In this document: piece after piece, positions 54,303 through 63,991 of the stretch
Numbering within the stretch: the first letter of the stretch is position 1
Layout of the letters: the number at the start of each line of letters is the position of its first letter
Source: Tsukamurella tyrosinosolvens
GTDB lineage: Bacteria > Actinomycetota > Actinomycetes > Mycobacteriales > Mycobacteriaceae
Direction: 5' to 3'
Length of the DNA: 64,000 nucleotides
NCBI RefSeq assembly: GCF_900104775.1
Contig: NZ_FNSA01000003.1
Location: 4,340,001-4,404,000 of the forward strand
Made by a program: the position numbers and the translations under genes
The notes under the pieces: generated by a model
What the model was told of the DNA's origin: nothing
Database searches by the model: none
The model's input: the letters and a program-made list of their open reading frames with translations, nothing else

Positions 54303-55181
54303 CTAGTCGGCGACGATGCGGGGCGTCTCGGAGGCCTTCGCGGTGAACTCGGGAGCGCGCTTCTCGAGGAAGGCGGCCACGCCCTCCTTGCCGTCGCCGA
54401 TCGACGAGTAGTACATCGCCAGCGAGTCGGCCAGGTGCGCGTCGAGCGGCTTCGCGGAGCCGAGGCCGCGGTAGATGAGCTGCTTGTTGAGCGCGACGCC
54501 GGCGGCGGAGCGGCCCTTCACCCAGGAGCGGGCGAGCTCCTGCGCGGCGGGCACCAGCTCGTCGGGCTCGTGCAGGCTGCGGACGAGGCGGCCCTCGCGC
54601 GCCTGCTCGGCGGTGAGGATGTCGGCGGAGTACACCCACTCCAGCGCCTGCGCGGGGCCGACGATGCGCGGCAGGAACCAGCTGGAGCACGCCTCCATGA
54701 CGATGCCGAGCCGGCCGAACACGAAGCCGATGCGGGCCTTCGTCGACGCGAGGCGGGTGTCCATCGCGAGGGTCATCGTCGCGCCGATGCCGACCGCGGG
54801 GCCGTTGATCGCGGCGATCACGGGCTTGGGCAGCGAGTAGATCGCCAGCGTGAGCTTGCCGCCGGTGTCGCGCACCCCGTCCTGGAACGGCGCCTGGTCG
54901 TACGCAGCGGCGAACTCCTCGGGCGTCGGCCGCACCGACTCGTCGAGCCCGAAGACGTTGCCCTCACCCGTGAGGTCCATGCCCGCGCAGAAGGCGCGGC
55001 CCGCGCCGGTGACGACGACCGCGCGCACCTCGTCGCGCCGCGCGTGGACCTCGAAGAACTCGGTCAGCTCGCGCGCCATGGTGACGCTGAAGGCGTTGAG
55101 CTGATCCGGGCGGTCGAGCACGAGGGTGGCGATGCCGTCGTCGTCGAGCGTCCAGCTGATGGTCTCGAAGGAAGCAGTCAT
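54303..55181 (-). CDS. Enoyl-CoA hydratase/isomerase-family protein
   Basis: A 292-residue crotonase. The CoA-binding and oxyanion segments are GAGRAFCAGMDLTGE and KPVIAAINGPAVGIGATMTL; the position of the usual second catalytic Glu is in RLGIVMEACSSWFLPRIVG. These read as a hydratase or isomerase of beta-oxidation-type reactions; the CoA substrate is unknown. It lies just before tRNA-Thr on the opposite strand and is divergent from it. Confidence 0.9.
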   Translation of the reverse strand: MTASFETISWTLDDDGIATLVLDRPDQLNAFSVTMARELTEFFEVHARRDEVRAVVVTGAGRAFCAGMDLTGEGNVFGLDESVRPTPEEFAAAYDQAPFQDGVRDTGGKLTLAIYSLPKPVIAAINGPAVGIGATMTLAMDTRLASTKARIGFVFGRLGIVMEACSSWFLPRIVGPAQALEWVYSADILTAEQAREGRLVRSLHEPDELVPAAQELARSWVKGRSAAGVALNKQLIYRGLGSAKPLDAHLADSLAMYYSSIGDGKEGVAAFLEKRAPEFTAKASETPRIVAD

Positions 55182-55223
55182 GGCGCAACGATATGCTGTG
55201 CCCCGACGGCCGCGAGGCCGCCC

Positions 55224-55298
55224 GCCTCCCTAGCTCAGTGGTAGAGCACCGCTCTTGTAAAGCGAAGGTCGTCGGTTCAATCCCGACGGGGGGCTCCA
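55224..55298 (+). tRNA. tRNA-Thr (anticodon TGT), CCA encoded
   Basis: A cloverleaf folds: acceptor GCCTCCC with GGGGGGC (one G-U), D arm, anticodon loop CTTGTAA with TGT at 55256-55258, and T arm GTCGG-TTCAATC-CCGAC. The 3' CCA is encoded at 55296-55298. The first anticodon-stem pair is a C-A mismatch (55249/55265). It reads threonine ACA/ACR codons. No integrase or attachment-site duplication is seen beside it. Confidence 0.95.
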
Positions 55299-55311
55299 CG
55301 AAAGGGGCAGC

Positions 55312-55479
55312 ATGTCGACCACCGTGCAGGTCATCCTCATCACTGCACTGGTGCTCGGCCTCGTCGCCCTGGTCTTCGGCCTGGTGCACCTGTGGAACAC
55401 CAAGGTCGAGGGCACCGCGCGCGAGCAGAAGATCGACGGCTTCTTCGACCGGCTCAGCGATCGCTTCTTCGACCGCTGA
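55312..55479 (+). CDS. Small single-pass membrane protein
   Basis: A 55-residue frame starting at ATG 55312, 13 bases after the tRNA, with AAAGGGG upstream. VQVILITALVLGLVALVFGLVH is a membrane helix (about 5-26), followed by a charged cytosolic tail ending DGFFDRLSDRFFDR. I do not recognise a family; its position suggests co-transcription with tRNA-Thr. Confidence 0.6.
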   Translation: MSTTVQVILITALVLGLVALVFGLVHLWNTKVEGTAREQKIDGFFDRLSDRFFDR

Positions 55480-55512
55480 GCCGAGTCGCTTGGCCGACCG
55501 TCAGCCGGACCG

Positions 55513-57219
55513 TCAGCCGCGCAGGGCCGAGGCGAAGATGCCCGGCAGCTTCAGCCACGAGGGCTTCGCCGCGAACTCGGTGAGGCGACGGCCCGTCGTC
55601 GCGCCGGTGCGGTTGGTGACGAACCACGGCGGCTTCGGCGACATCGACAGCTCGCCGCCCGCGAACGAGCGGGGCGACGGGCGGAAGGGCCCGCGCACGA
55701 CGGTCCGCTCCACGTCGTCGAGGAGCAGCGCGTTGTGGACCACGCCGATGCCGCTCTGCACGTCGTCGATGGTGTGGCCGGGGAACGCGCCCCAGGACGC
55801 GCGGGCGGTGAGGTAGCCGACGCCGGTCCAGGCGTTGACCGCGATGGTGCCGTAGCGCAGGTCGGCGATCGCGCGATCGAACGCCGCGCCGAGGGCCTTG
55901 ATGGTCGCGGGGTCGGCGACGATGTTCACGCCGAGCGTGCCCTCGAAGTCCTCGTTGGCGGCGCGGACGGCCGTCGCGAGGAACGACGCGGCGTCGCCGG
56001 GCAGCTCGAGGACGCCGTAGACCGGAGCGAAGTACTCGGTGTGCATCGCCTCCTCCGTGCCGTCGGCCCGGAGGCCGAAGACGAGGGTGCGGGCACCGTC
56101 GGGCCCGACGGCCTGCGCCCGCTCGCCGTACCCGGCCCGGGCGGCGGCGACGCGGTCGGCGGAACCCGGGTAGTAGTCGCGGCGCGACGGTGCGCGGTCG
56201 AAGGCCTCGCGCAGCTCCCGCAGGAACTCCTCCTTCTGCGGCCAGTCCGCGCTGATCACGGCCACCTGCGAGGCGACGCAGTTGTAGCCGTTGTTGTGCA
56301 GGCGCTGCGTGGCGAGGTGCTCGGCCTGGAACCGCAGGTCGGCGGCGGACCACTCGCCGGGGACGACGATCGTCGGCGAGACGCCGCCCAGCTCGCTGGT
56401 GATCGCCTTGTCGAGCAGCGGACGGTTCTCCGCCTTGCGCTGCGCGCCCTCGTCGCCGGTTCCGAAGACGATGGCGTCGTGGGTGCGGGCACTGCCGGTC
56501 ATGTGCACGGTGGTGATGCCGGGATGGTTGACCAGGGCGCCGCCCACGTCGGCGCCGCCGGTGACGATGCAGACCACGCCGCGGTCGATGAGCGGGGCGA
56601 AGGCGGCGCGGTAGGTGTCGAGCAGCGGGTCGGTGACCGGGTTGAGCTTGAGCAGCACGACGCGGTTGTCGGCGTAGAGCTGGTACAGCGTGTCGAGCGG
56701 CGGGATGGAGAAGATGTTGCCCGCGCCGAGGACGCCGGCGATGCCGTGCGTGATCGTCGGGTCGAGCTCGCCGAGGCCGGCGCGCTCGCGGACGGTGGCG
56801 GCGTCCACGCCCGGCACCGTCCAGACCTGCGCGGAGAAGCCGCTGAGCAGGAGCTGGTCGAAGGCGCTGTGCGGCAGCACCTCCACGGCCGAGCGGCCGC
56901 CGGGCGCGGCGCTGATGGTGAAGCCGTCGACCGGGCTGCGGCCCTCCTCCAACGCCTGGAGCGACGCGGCGAGGGCCTCGCAGGCGGTGATCACGGAGTA
57001 CGGGCCGGAGAGCCACTCCTCGCCGAGGAGCGTCGAGTCGGCGGGCAGGCCCTTGATGCCCGCCGCGGCGTCGACCCACTGCCGGGCGACGGCCGCGGTG
57101 GCCTCGCGGACCTCGTCGAGCAGGGCGCGACGTTCCGCCAGCGACGTGGCGGCCCACGTGCGCTCGCCCTGCTGCAGGTCGGCGACGGCGGCGTCGAGGA
57201 CTGATTCGGTGGTGGTCAT
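55513..57219 (-). CDS. Aldehyde-dehydrogenase-family protein (568 residues)
   Basis: A 568-residue ALDH-superfamily enzyme, longer than the usual 480-500. The active-site Cys is in HNNGYNCVASQVAVI and the Glu/Gly segment is SELGGVSPTIVVPG; NAWTGVGYLTARASWGAFPG is near the C-terminal domain. It should oxidise an aldehyde with NAD(P)+, substrate unknown. Start ATG 57219. It is divergent from a PucR-family regulator at 57387, which probably controls it. Confidence 0.87.
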   Translation of the reverse strand: MTTTESVLDAAVADLQQGERTWAATSLAERRALLDEVREATAAVARQWVDAAAGIKGLPADSTLLGEEWLSGPYSVITACEALAASLQALEEGRSPVDGFTISAAPGGRSAVEVLPHSAFDQLLLSGFSAQVWTVPGVDAATVRERAGLGELDPTITHGIAGVLGAGNIFSIPPLDTLYQLYADNRVVLLKLNPVTDPLLDTYRAAFAPLIDRGVVCIVTGGADVGGALVNHPGITTVHMTGSARTHDAIVFGTGDEGAQRKAENRPLLDKAITSELGGVSPTIVVPGEWSAADLRFQAEHLATQRLHNNGYNCVASQVAVISADWPQKEEFLRELREAFDRAPSRRDYYPGSADRVAAARAGYGERAQAVGPDGARTLVFGLRADGTEEAMHTEYFAPVYGVLELPGDAASFLATAVRAANEDFEGTLGVNIVADPATIKALGAAFDRAIADLRYGTIAVNAWTGVGYLTARASWGAFPGHTIDDVQSGIGVVHNALLLDDVERTVVRGPFRPSPRSFAGGELSMSPKPPWFVTNRTGATTGRRLTEFAAKPSWLKLPGIFASALRG

Positions 57220-57386
57220 GGCGCGCTCCGGTCTGACGGTCGGTCCGGCGTGAGCCGGGTCACTGTTCTCCCTCGAGTCTGGTCGCCGGCGGCGGCCCGG
57301 GCATCGTGCGGGAGTTCCGGGTCCCACCACGTCGCGTTGTGCTCGCGCACAGCGACCGGGCCCGGGCGGACGGTTACCATCGAGGG

Positions 57387-58574
57387 GTGTCGACGATCAC
57401 AGCACCGTCCGGTGCCTCCCCCGCGGAGTTCGCCCGGCTGCTGGTGGACGACGTGGAAGCGCTCACCGACGAGCTGGTGGAGTGCATCCTCACGGGCGAG
57501 CACGCCTACGCCGAGAGCACGCTGATCACCCCGGACGAGCTGCGCGAGGCTGTGCACGCGAACCTCGACTCGGTACTGCGTCAGCTGGGCGGCGACCCCG
57601 ACGAGGACCTGCACGCCGCCCGCGCCACCGGCCGGCTCAAGGCCGAGTACGGCTTCCCGCTGGCCGCCCTCCTGCACGCCTACCGGCTCGCGGGGCGCCT
57701 CGTGTGGGACCACATGCGCGCCGCGTGCACCGACCATCCCGAGCTCCTGCCCGACATCGGCGGCGACGTCTGGCGCATCATCGACGACTACTCGACCGCG
57801 GCCGCCGAGGAGTACGGGCGCGCGGTCGCCGATCGCACCACCCGGCACGCCGAGCTCCTTCGCGTGGAGCTGCGCGCCCTGCTCGACGGCGTGCTCGAGC
57901 CCGGTCGCCTGCACGCCGCCGCGCAGACGCTGCAGCTCCCCGTGACCGGCACGTTCCTCGTCGTGTGCGCGGAGGCCGGGGCCGGCGCCGCCGACGAGCC
58001 GTACGCGGGCGTCGACCGCCGGCTGCGGGACCGACTCGTCGCCTCGCACTGGATGTCGGACGTGCAGACCCGCATCGGGCTGCTGAGCCTGAGCACACCG
58101 CACCTCCTGCCACAGGTCCTGGAGCTGCTGCGCACCGAGGCGAGCGGCCGCGTGGGCATCAGCGCCCCCTTCGCCACGCCGCTCGAGGCGCGCGACGGGC
58201 TGCGGCAGGCGGAGCTCGCGATGGCCAGCCTGGTCCCCGGCGCGGCGACGACCGAGACCTACGGGCGGTCGGCGCTGCCGCTCGCGCTCGCGCACTCCCC
58301 GGCCGCGGCGCGGGAACTGCGGGACGCGGTGCTCGGCCCCGTGCTCGCGCTGCCGGAGGCCGACCGGGAGGCGCTCATCGGCACCGTCCGGGCCTGGTTC
58401 GACTGCGGCGGCTCCCTCGTCGCCACCGCCGAGCAGCTGCACTACCACCGGAACACGATCAATCACCGGCTGCGCCGGATCGAGCAGCTGACGGGGCGGG
58501 ATCGTTCCGACCCGCGGGCCGCCGCGGAGCTCTACGCCGCGGTCCTCGCCGACCGGTTGTTCGGACCGGAGTAG
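57387..58574 (+). CDS. PucR/CdaR-type transcriptional regulator
   Basis: A 395-residue regulator. The C-terminal HTH_30 (PucR) domain is WFDCGGSLVATAEQLHYHRN then TINHRLRRIEQLTG (about 335-370), and the middle holds a GGDEF-like degenerate domain common in the family. The GTG at 57387 is the start. PucR proteins often activate catabolic genes next to them; the divergent aldehyde dehydrogenase is the obvious target, and an amine oxidase follows downstream. Confidence 0.88.
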   Translation: MSTITAPSGASPAEFARLLVDDVEALTDELVECILTGEHAYAESTLITPDELREAVHANLDSVLRQLGGDPDEDLHAARATGRLKAEYGFPLAALLHAYRLAGRLVWDHMRAACTDHPELLPDIGGDVWRIIDDYSTAAAEEYGRAVADRTTRHAELLRVELRALLDGVLEPGRLHAAAQTLQLPVTGTFLVVCAEAGAGAADEPYAGVDRRLRDRLVASHWMSDVQTRIGLLSLSTPHLLPQVLELLRTEASGRVGISAPFATPLEARDGLRQAELAMASLVPGAATTETYGRSALPLALAHSPAAARELRDAVLGPVLALPEADREALIGTVRAWFDCGGSLVATAEQLHYHRNTINHRLRRIEQLTGRDRSDPRAAAELYAAVLADRLFGPE

Positions 58575-58664
58575 CCGGCGAACCGGCGCGCGGTGGTCGA
58601 CCGATCCGTACAATCAGTCATACGACCGACTTTATTGCGGCGCCCGCCGCGGAACGGAGACGCC

Positions 58665-59984
58665 ATGACGAACGACCCCGAGCACACCGCCGAGGAGCGC
58701 ACCGTCGTCGTGGTCGGCGCGGGCGTCGCGGGACTGCGCACCGCGCTCGGCCTGCACGACCGCGGCGTCGACGTCCTCGTGCTCGAGGCGGCACCCCGCG
58801 TCGGCGGCCGTGTCCTCACCGAGACCACCGCGCTCGGCAGCCACGTGGACCTGGGAGGGCAGTGGATCGGCGCGGGCCATCACCGGTTCACCGCGCTCGC
58901 CGCCGAGCACGGCGCGCAGGTCCACCCCATGGAGACGCCCCGGCTGCCGAGGCTCGTGGACGGCCCGCGCACCGTCGGACTCGCGAGTCCGACGTTCCTC
59001 CTCGCCGGCGCCGCGCTCGCCGCGTGGGAGGGCCTCGTCCGCCTCGGCGGCCCCCACCTCGGGCACGACGTCCTCGTCGGAGACCTGCTGCGCCGCGTCC
59101 CGGGCCGCGCCCGCCGACTCCTGCGGGTGCTGTTCGAGATCGCCTCGACCGCCGACCCGGAACGGCTCACCCTGCGCGACTTCGCCGCCACCGTCCGCAC
59201 CATGGAGGGACTGACCACCGCCATGACCACGCGGGGCGGGGCGCAGGACTCCCTGGTGGTCGACGGTGCCGGCACCCTCGCGGTCCGGATGGCCGAGCGG
59301 CTCGGGGACCGCGTCCGCACGGAGCGCCCCGTGCTCGCGATCCACCGCGACGACACGGGCGCGACGGTCCACACCGCGACGGGAACCGTCCGCTGCCGCC
59401 ACGTCGTGGTCACCGTTCCCCCGCCCGTCGCCGCGGCGATCGAACACCGTCCGCCCCTGCCCGCGGAGCGCTCCCGCGCCGAGCGGGGCATGTACATGGG
59501 CTCGGTCTACAAGGCCCTCGCGGTGTACGAGCGGCCCTTCTGGCGCGAGCGCGGGCACGCCGAGATGATCGCGATCGACGACCCGGGCGTGGGCGTCTTC
59601 GACACCTCGCCACCGTCGGCCGGCGGCCCCGGGCACCTCTGCCTGCTGGTCGGCGGGACCGACGCGCGCACGCTCGACGACCTGAGCCCGGCGGACCGTC
59701 GGGACGCGCTCCTCGGGCGCCTCGCGCACCACCTCGGCGAGGGCGTGCGGGCCCCGGCGAGCTGGCACGAGAAGTCCTGGCACCTCGACGAGTACGTCGG
59801 CGGCGGCTACCTCGCCTTCCCCGACCCGGCCGCGGGCGGGTTGCCCTTCCCCCTCGGCCACGCGCCCGCGGGCACCGTCCACTGGGCCGGCACCGAGACC
59901 GCCGGCGAGCACGCCGGCTACATCGAGGGCGCCCTCGAATCGGGCGAGCGGGCCGCCGCGGAGGTCCTCGCCGCGCTCGCGTGA
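58665..59984 (+). CDS. Flavin monoamine oxidase-family enzyme
   Basis: A 439-residue FAD amine oxidase. The dinucleotide loop is VVVVGAGVAGLRTALGLHDR with GGRV downstream, and the C-terminal FAD segment is HWAGTETAGEHAGYIEGALE. It should oxidise an amine to an aldehyde plus ammonia and peroxide. The aldehyde dehydrogenase 1.5 kb away could use the product, so an amine catabolic set under PucR control is plausible but unproven. ATG 58665 has GGAGAC upstream. Confidence 0.9.
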   Translation: MTNDPEHTAEERTVVVVGAGVAGLRTALGLHDRGVDVLVLEAAPRVGGRVLTETTALGSHVDLGGQWIGAGHHRFTALAAEHGAQVHPMETPRLPRLVDGPRTVGLASPTFLLAGAALAAWEGLVRLGGPHLGHDVLVGDLLRRVPGRARRLLRVLFEIASTADPERLTLRDFAATVRTMEGLTTAMTTRGGAQDSLVVDGAGTLAVRMAERLGDRVRTERPVLAIHRDDTGATVHTATGTVRCRHVVVTVPPPVAAAIEHRPPLPAERSRAERGMYMGSVYKALAVYERPFWRERGHAEMIAIDDPGVGVFDTSPPSAGGPGHLCLLVGGTDARTLDDLSPADRRDALLGRLAHHLGEGVRAPASWHEKSWHLDEYVGGGYLAFPDPAAGGLPFPLGHAPAGTVHWAGTETAGEHAGYIEGALESGERAAAEVLAALA

Positions 59985-60123
59985 GACGGGCGCGGGGGCG
60001 GCGCCGATCCCGACGCGAATCACAGGGCCGCGAGCGGGCCGGAACCGGGCGTGATCTGGCACAGTAACGAACCGAGGTGCGTGCCACGACACCGACGTGA
60101 CAGCCCCGAGGAGGTGCCCCACC

Positions 60124-61551
60124 ATGAAGCCCGCGTTCCGCGATCGCCTCGCGCACGCAGTCCAGGCCCTGACCGGCCGGAACGCCGCCACCGTCGACAC
60201 CGCAGGAATGCCGGTACTGACGCCGCTGCAGCCCGTCGATCTCCGCGACAACGAGACCGTCGGCGAGGTCCTCGAGGTCGCGATGAAGGTCGGCGAGGTC
60301 CTCCTCGACTCGGGCACGGGCGCCGTCGACACCGAGGCGCAGGTGCGGTACGTCGCGGCCACCTACGGCATCGACGACGTGACCGTGAGCGTCACCTACA
60401 ACGCGATCACCGTCTCCGTGCAGCGCGGGCGCGGCCTGCCCCCGTCGACCTACATCCGGATGGTGAGCCACCGCTCCCTCGACTACACCCGGCTCTCCCA
60501 GGTCGACACCCTGGTGCGGCGCATCGGCCGCGGCCGGATCCGCCCCGACCAGGCGCTCGCGGCCCTCGAATCGATCATGACCGCCGGGCACCCCTACCCG
60601 CGCGCGGTCGCGACGTTCGGCTGGGCCCTCATGGCCGGCGCGTTGACGCTGCTCCTCGGCGGCACGCCGGTCCTCGCGGCGGTCGCCTTCGTCAGCACCG
60701 CGATCATCTATGCGGTCAACGTGCGGCTCAGCCAGTGGGGGCTGCCCTACTTCTTCCAGCAGGTCGTGGGCGGTTTCCTCGCGACGCTGCCGGCCGCGCT
60801 GATCTACCGGCTGTCCGTCGAGTACGGGTGGGACGTGCAGCCCTATCGGGTGATCGTCGCCGGAATCATCGTGCTCATGGCCGGGCTGTCGCTCGTCGGC
60901 TCGGTCCAGGACGCCATCACCGGCGCACCCGTCACCGGCGCGGCCCGGTTCTTCGAGGTGGTCGTGTTCACGGGCGGCGTCGTGGCCGGCGTCGGCATGG
61001 CGCTGAGCGTCACCGCCCAGCTGGGCGCGACGCTGCCGCCGCTGCAGCAGCAGCCCTTCGACTACGCACCGCTGCCGATCTTCGTCGCGTCGTCGGGCGT
61101 GGCCGCCGCCGCGTTCGCGCTCGCCGGGTACGCGCAGCTCCGGGCGCTCACCGCGTCCTTCCTCGCGGGCTGCGCGGGCGCGCTCGTCGCCGGGTCCGTC
61201 CTGAACCTCGGCCTCGGGCCGATCGTCTCGTCGACGGTGGCCGCCACCGTCGTCGGACTGGCCGGCGGTCTCCTCGCCCGACGGGCCGTGGTGCCCCCGC
61301 TCATCGTCGCGGTCGCGGGCATCACGCCGCTGGTCCCCGGCCTCGCGGTGTACCGCGGCCTGTCGGAGCTGATGGAGGGGCAGACCACCTCCGCCCTGAC
61401 CAACATGGCGACCGCGCTGACCGTCGGATGCGCCCTCGCCGCGGGCGTCACGCTCGGCGAATGGGTGGCCCGGACGCTGCGCCGGCCGCAGCTCCCGCCG
61501 AACCTGCGGCCCCACATCGGGGGCATCACGTTCCGCCGGGTCCGCGACTGA
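60124..61551 (+). CDS. ThrE-family threonine/serine exporter
   Basis: A 475-residue membrane protein. The N-terminal 165 residues are a soluble domain (PF06738 type: VLLDSGTGAVDTEAQVRYVA), followed by about ten helices of the two ThrE halves (PF12821 type near the C-terminus: LARRAVVPPLIVAVAGITPL, VPGLAVYRGL). It should export threonine and serine, as ThrE of Corynebacterium does. ATG 60124 with GAGGAGG upstream. Confidence 0.9.
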   Translation: MKPAFRDRLAHAVQALTGRNAATVDTAGMPVLTPLQPVDLRDNETVGEVLEVAMKVGEVLLDSGTGAVDTEAQVRYVAATYGIDDVTVSVTYNAITVSVQRGRGLPPSTYIRMVSHRSLDYTRLSQVDTLVRRIGRGRIRPDQALAALESIMTAGHPYPRAVATFGWALMAGALTLLLGGTPVLAAVAFVSTAIIYAVNVRLSQWGLPYFFQQVVGGFLATLPAALIYRLSVEYGWDVQPYRVIVAGIIVLMAGLSLVGSVQDAITGAPVTGAARFFEVVVFTGGVVAGVGMALSVTAQLGATLPPLQQQPFDYAPLPIFVASSGVAAAAFALAGYAQLRALTASFLAGCAGALVAGSVLNLGLGPIVSSTVAATVVGLAGGLLARRAVVPPLIVAVAGITPLVPGLAVYRGLSELMEGQTTSALTNMATALTVGCALAAGVTLGEWVARTLRRPQLPPNLRPHIGGITFRRVRD

Positions 61552-61606
61552 AACGTTTCGCGGGTAAACTGTCCTTGCTCGTCCATTCCCGAACGAAGGT
61601 GCGTTC

Positions 61607-61768
61607 ATGCCCCCGAAGACCACGCAGGACATCAGCGAAGACGAACTCGAGCCCGTAGCGGACGAGACGGCTTACCAGGCCCAGCGGGTCGTCGCGGCGT
61701 ACGCCGAGGACGCCGACGAGTGCCGGATGCTGCTGTCGATGCTCGGCATCGGCCCCAAGGAGGCGTAG
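61607..61768 (+). CDS. Small conserved-type acidic protein upstream of otsA
   Basis: A 53-residue frame at ATG 61607, with GAAGG upstream, ending eight bases before otsA. The sequence is acidic and helical ([20 protein letters not shown], ending [13 protein letters not shown]). Mycobacteria carry a similarly short ORF (Rv3489) before otsA, so the position supports a real gene. Function unknown. Confidence 0.65.
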   Translation: MPPKTTQDISEDELEPVADETAYQAQRVVAAYAEDADECRMLLSMLGIGPKEA

Positions 61769-61775
61769 CCCACCC

Positions 61776-63221
61776 ATGACCGCTGCGGCGTTCGGAACAT
61801 CTGATTTCATCGTCGTGGCGAACCGGCTTCCGGTCGACGTCGAGAAGGCCCCCGACGGGACGCTGAACTGGAAGGAATCGCCGGGCGGCCTCGTCACCGC
61901 GCTCAAACCGATCCTCAGCGCCCGCAACGGCGCGTGGGTCGGCTGGCCCGGCGCCCCCGACGTGGGCGGCGAGCCCATCGAGGGCGAGGACATGCTCCTC
62001 GTGCCGGTGAAGCTCAGCGCCCAGGAGGTCGAGGAGCACTACGAGGGCTTCTCCAACGGCAGCCTGTGGCCGCTGTACCACGACGTCATCGTCAAGCCGG
62101 AGTACCACCGCGAGTGGTGGAACACGTACGTCGAGGTCAACCGGCGGTTCGCCGAGGAGACCGCCAAGGTCGCCGCCGAGGGCGCGACCGTGTGGGTGCA
62201 GGACTACCAGCTGCAGCTGGTCCCGAAGATGCTGCGGATGCTGCGGCCCGACGTGAAGATCGGCTTCTTCCTGCACATCCCCTTCCCGCCCGTCGAGCTC
62301 TTCATGCAGATGCCGTGGCGGCGCGAGATCATCGAGGGCATCCTCGGCGCCGATCTCGTCGGCTTCCACCTGCCCGGCGGCGCCCAGAACTTCCTCTACC
62401 TCGCCAGCAAGCTGGCCGGGTACCCCACCAGCAAGAACTCGATCGGCGTGCGGTCCAAGTTCGGCGTGGTCACCGTCGGCTTCCGGTCCGTGCGGGTGGG
62501 CGCCTTCCCGATCTCGATCGAGTCCGCCGAGCTCGCGGCCACCGCGAAGCTCCCCGAGACGAAGCAGCGGGCGCGGGCGCTGCGCAAGGAGCTCGGCAAC
62601 CCCGAGAAGATCCTGCTCGGCGTCGACCGGCTCGACTACACCAAGGGCATCGACGTGCGGCTGCGCGCCATCGGCGAGCTGTACGCCGAGGGGCGGCTGG
62701 ACCCGGAGCGGCACGTCTTCGTGCAGCTGGCGACCCCGTCGCGCGAGCGCGTCGAGTCCTACAAGGTGATGCGCGACGACATCGAGCGCCAGGTCGGCCG
62801 CATCAACGGCGACTTCGGCCGCGTCGGCCGGCCCGTCGTGAGCTACGTGCACCGGCCCGTGCCGCGTCGCGAGCTGCTGGCCTTCTTCGCCGCCGCCGAC
62901 GTCATGCTCGTGACGCCGCTGCGCGACGGCATGAACCTCGTGGCCAAGGAGTACATCGCCTGCCGCAACGACTCGACGGGCGCGCTGGTGCTCAGCGAGT
63001 TCACCGGCGCCGCCGCCGAACTCCGGCAGGCCTACCAGTGCAACCCGCACGACCTCGAGGGCGTGAAGAACGCCATCGACGAGGCCGTGCACCAGGAGCC
63101 CGAGGAGGGCAAGCGCCGCGTGCGCACCATGCGCCGCCAGGTCCTGCAGTACGACGTCGACCGCTGGGCCCGCTCCTTCCTGCAGACGCTCGCCGGCACC
63201 GTCGACGAGACGCGGGGATGA
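61776..63221 (+). CDS. otsA: Trehalose-6-phosphate synthase
   Basis: OtsA makes trehalose 6-phosphate from UDP-glucose (or ADP/GDP-glucose) and glucose 6-phosphate. The 481-residue GT20 enzyme has the N-terminal [12 protein letters not shown] with the glycine loop [57 protein letters not shown] and [16 protein letters not shown]. Its stop overlaps the otsB ATG. Trehalose feeds stress protection and mycolate glycolipids in this order. Confidence 0.96.
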   Translation: MTAAAFGTSDFIVVANRLPVDVEKAPDGTLNWKESPGGLVTALKPILSARNGAWVGWPGAPDVGGEPIEGEDMLLVPVKLSAQEVEEHYEGFSNGSLWPLYHDVIVKPEYHREWWNTYVEVNRRFAEETAKVAAEGATVWVQDYQLQLVPKMLRMLRPDVKIGFFLHIPFPPVELFMQMPWRREIIEGILGADLVGFHLPGGAQNFLYLASKLAGYPTSKNSIGVRSKFGVVTVGFRSVRVGAFPISIESAELAATAKLPETKQRARALRKELGNPEKILLGVDRLDYTKGIDVRLRAIGELYAEGRLDPERHVFVQLATPSRERVESYKVMRDDIERQVGRINGDFGRVGRPVVSYVHRPVPRRELLAFFAAADVMLVTPLRDGMNLVAKEYIACRNDSTGALVLSEFTGAAAELRQAYQCNPHDLEGVKNAIDEAVHQEPEEGKRRVRTMRRQVLQYDVDRWARSFLQTLAGTVDETRG

Positions 63222-63991
63222 GCCTGCCCGGCTCGGTCCGCGACGCCCTCGGGCGGTTCGCCGCGCTGCCGACGGTGCTCGTGGCCACGGACTACGACGG
63301 GGTCGTCGCGCCGATCGTCGCCGACCCCGCGGCCGCGTTCCCGCTGCCGGGGACCGTCGCCGCGCTGGAGGCGCTCGCCGGGCTCCCCGGGGTGACGGTG
63401 GCGGTGGTGTCCGGCCGCGACCGCGCGACGCTGGGGCGGCTGTCCGGTGCCGGCGAGGGCGTCGTGACCGTCGGGAGCCACGGCGCGGAGTGGGCGGAGG
63501 GTTTCGAGGCCGCCCTCTCCGCGGAGCTGGTGGAACTGCGGTCGACGGTGCTCGCCGACCTCACCGCGATCGCCGAGCGCTTCCCCGGCGCGGCCGTCGA
63601 GCCGAAGCCGCTTGGCGCCGCGCTGCACGTGCGCAACGTCGTGGATCCGGCCGCGGGGCCGGTCGCGCTGGAGGAGGCCCGACGGGGCCCCGCCGCCCTG
63701 TCCGGCGTGCACGCCACGGAGGGCAAGGCCGTGCTGGAGCTGACGGTGCTCGACGCCTCCAAGGGCCGGGCGCTGCAGACGCTGCGCAAGCGCACCGGCG
63801 TCGCCGCCGTGCTGTACCTCGGCGACGACGTCACCGACGAGAAGGCCTTCGCGGTGCTCACCGGCGCCGACGACGTGTCGGTCAAGGTCGATCCGGATCC
63901 CGCCGTGGCCACCGGCGCCCGCTTCCGCGTCGACGGCCCCGCCGATGCGCGCGCGGTCTTCGAGGAACTGCTGGCGCTGCGTCGCGGCTGA
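63218..63991 (+). CDS. otsB: Trehalose-6-phosphate phosphatase
   Basis: OtsB removes the phosphate from trehalose 6-phosphate. The 257-residue HAD-family enzyme has motif I as DYDGVVAPI (Asp25/Asp27; the usual Thr/Leu after Gly is Val-Val), motif II in VVSGRD and motif IV in [12 protein letters not shown]. Start overlaps the otsA stop. At 257 residues it is a minimal single-domain form, shorter than mycobacterial OtsB2. Confidence 0.94.
   Translation: MSLPGSVRDALGRFAALPTVLVATDYDGVVAPIVADPAAAFPLPGTVAALEALAGLPGVTVAVVSGRDRATLGRLSGAGEGVVTVGSHGAEWAEGFEAALSAELVELRSTVLADLTAIAERFPGAAVEPKPLGAALHVRNVVDPAAGPVALEEARRGPAALSGVHATEGKAVLELTVLDASKGRALQTLRKRTGVAAVLYLGDDVTDEKAFAVLTGADDVSVKVDPDPAVATGARFRVDGPADARAVFEELLALRRG

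Noticed and set aside
55224-55298. tRNA-Thr as an integration site of a genomic island
   Set aside because: No integrase, no repeated tRNA 3' end and no change in gene type on either side.
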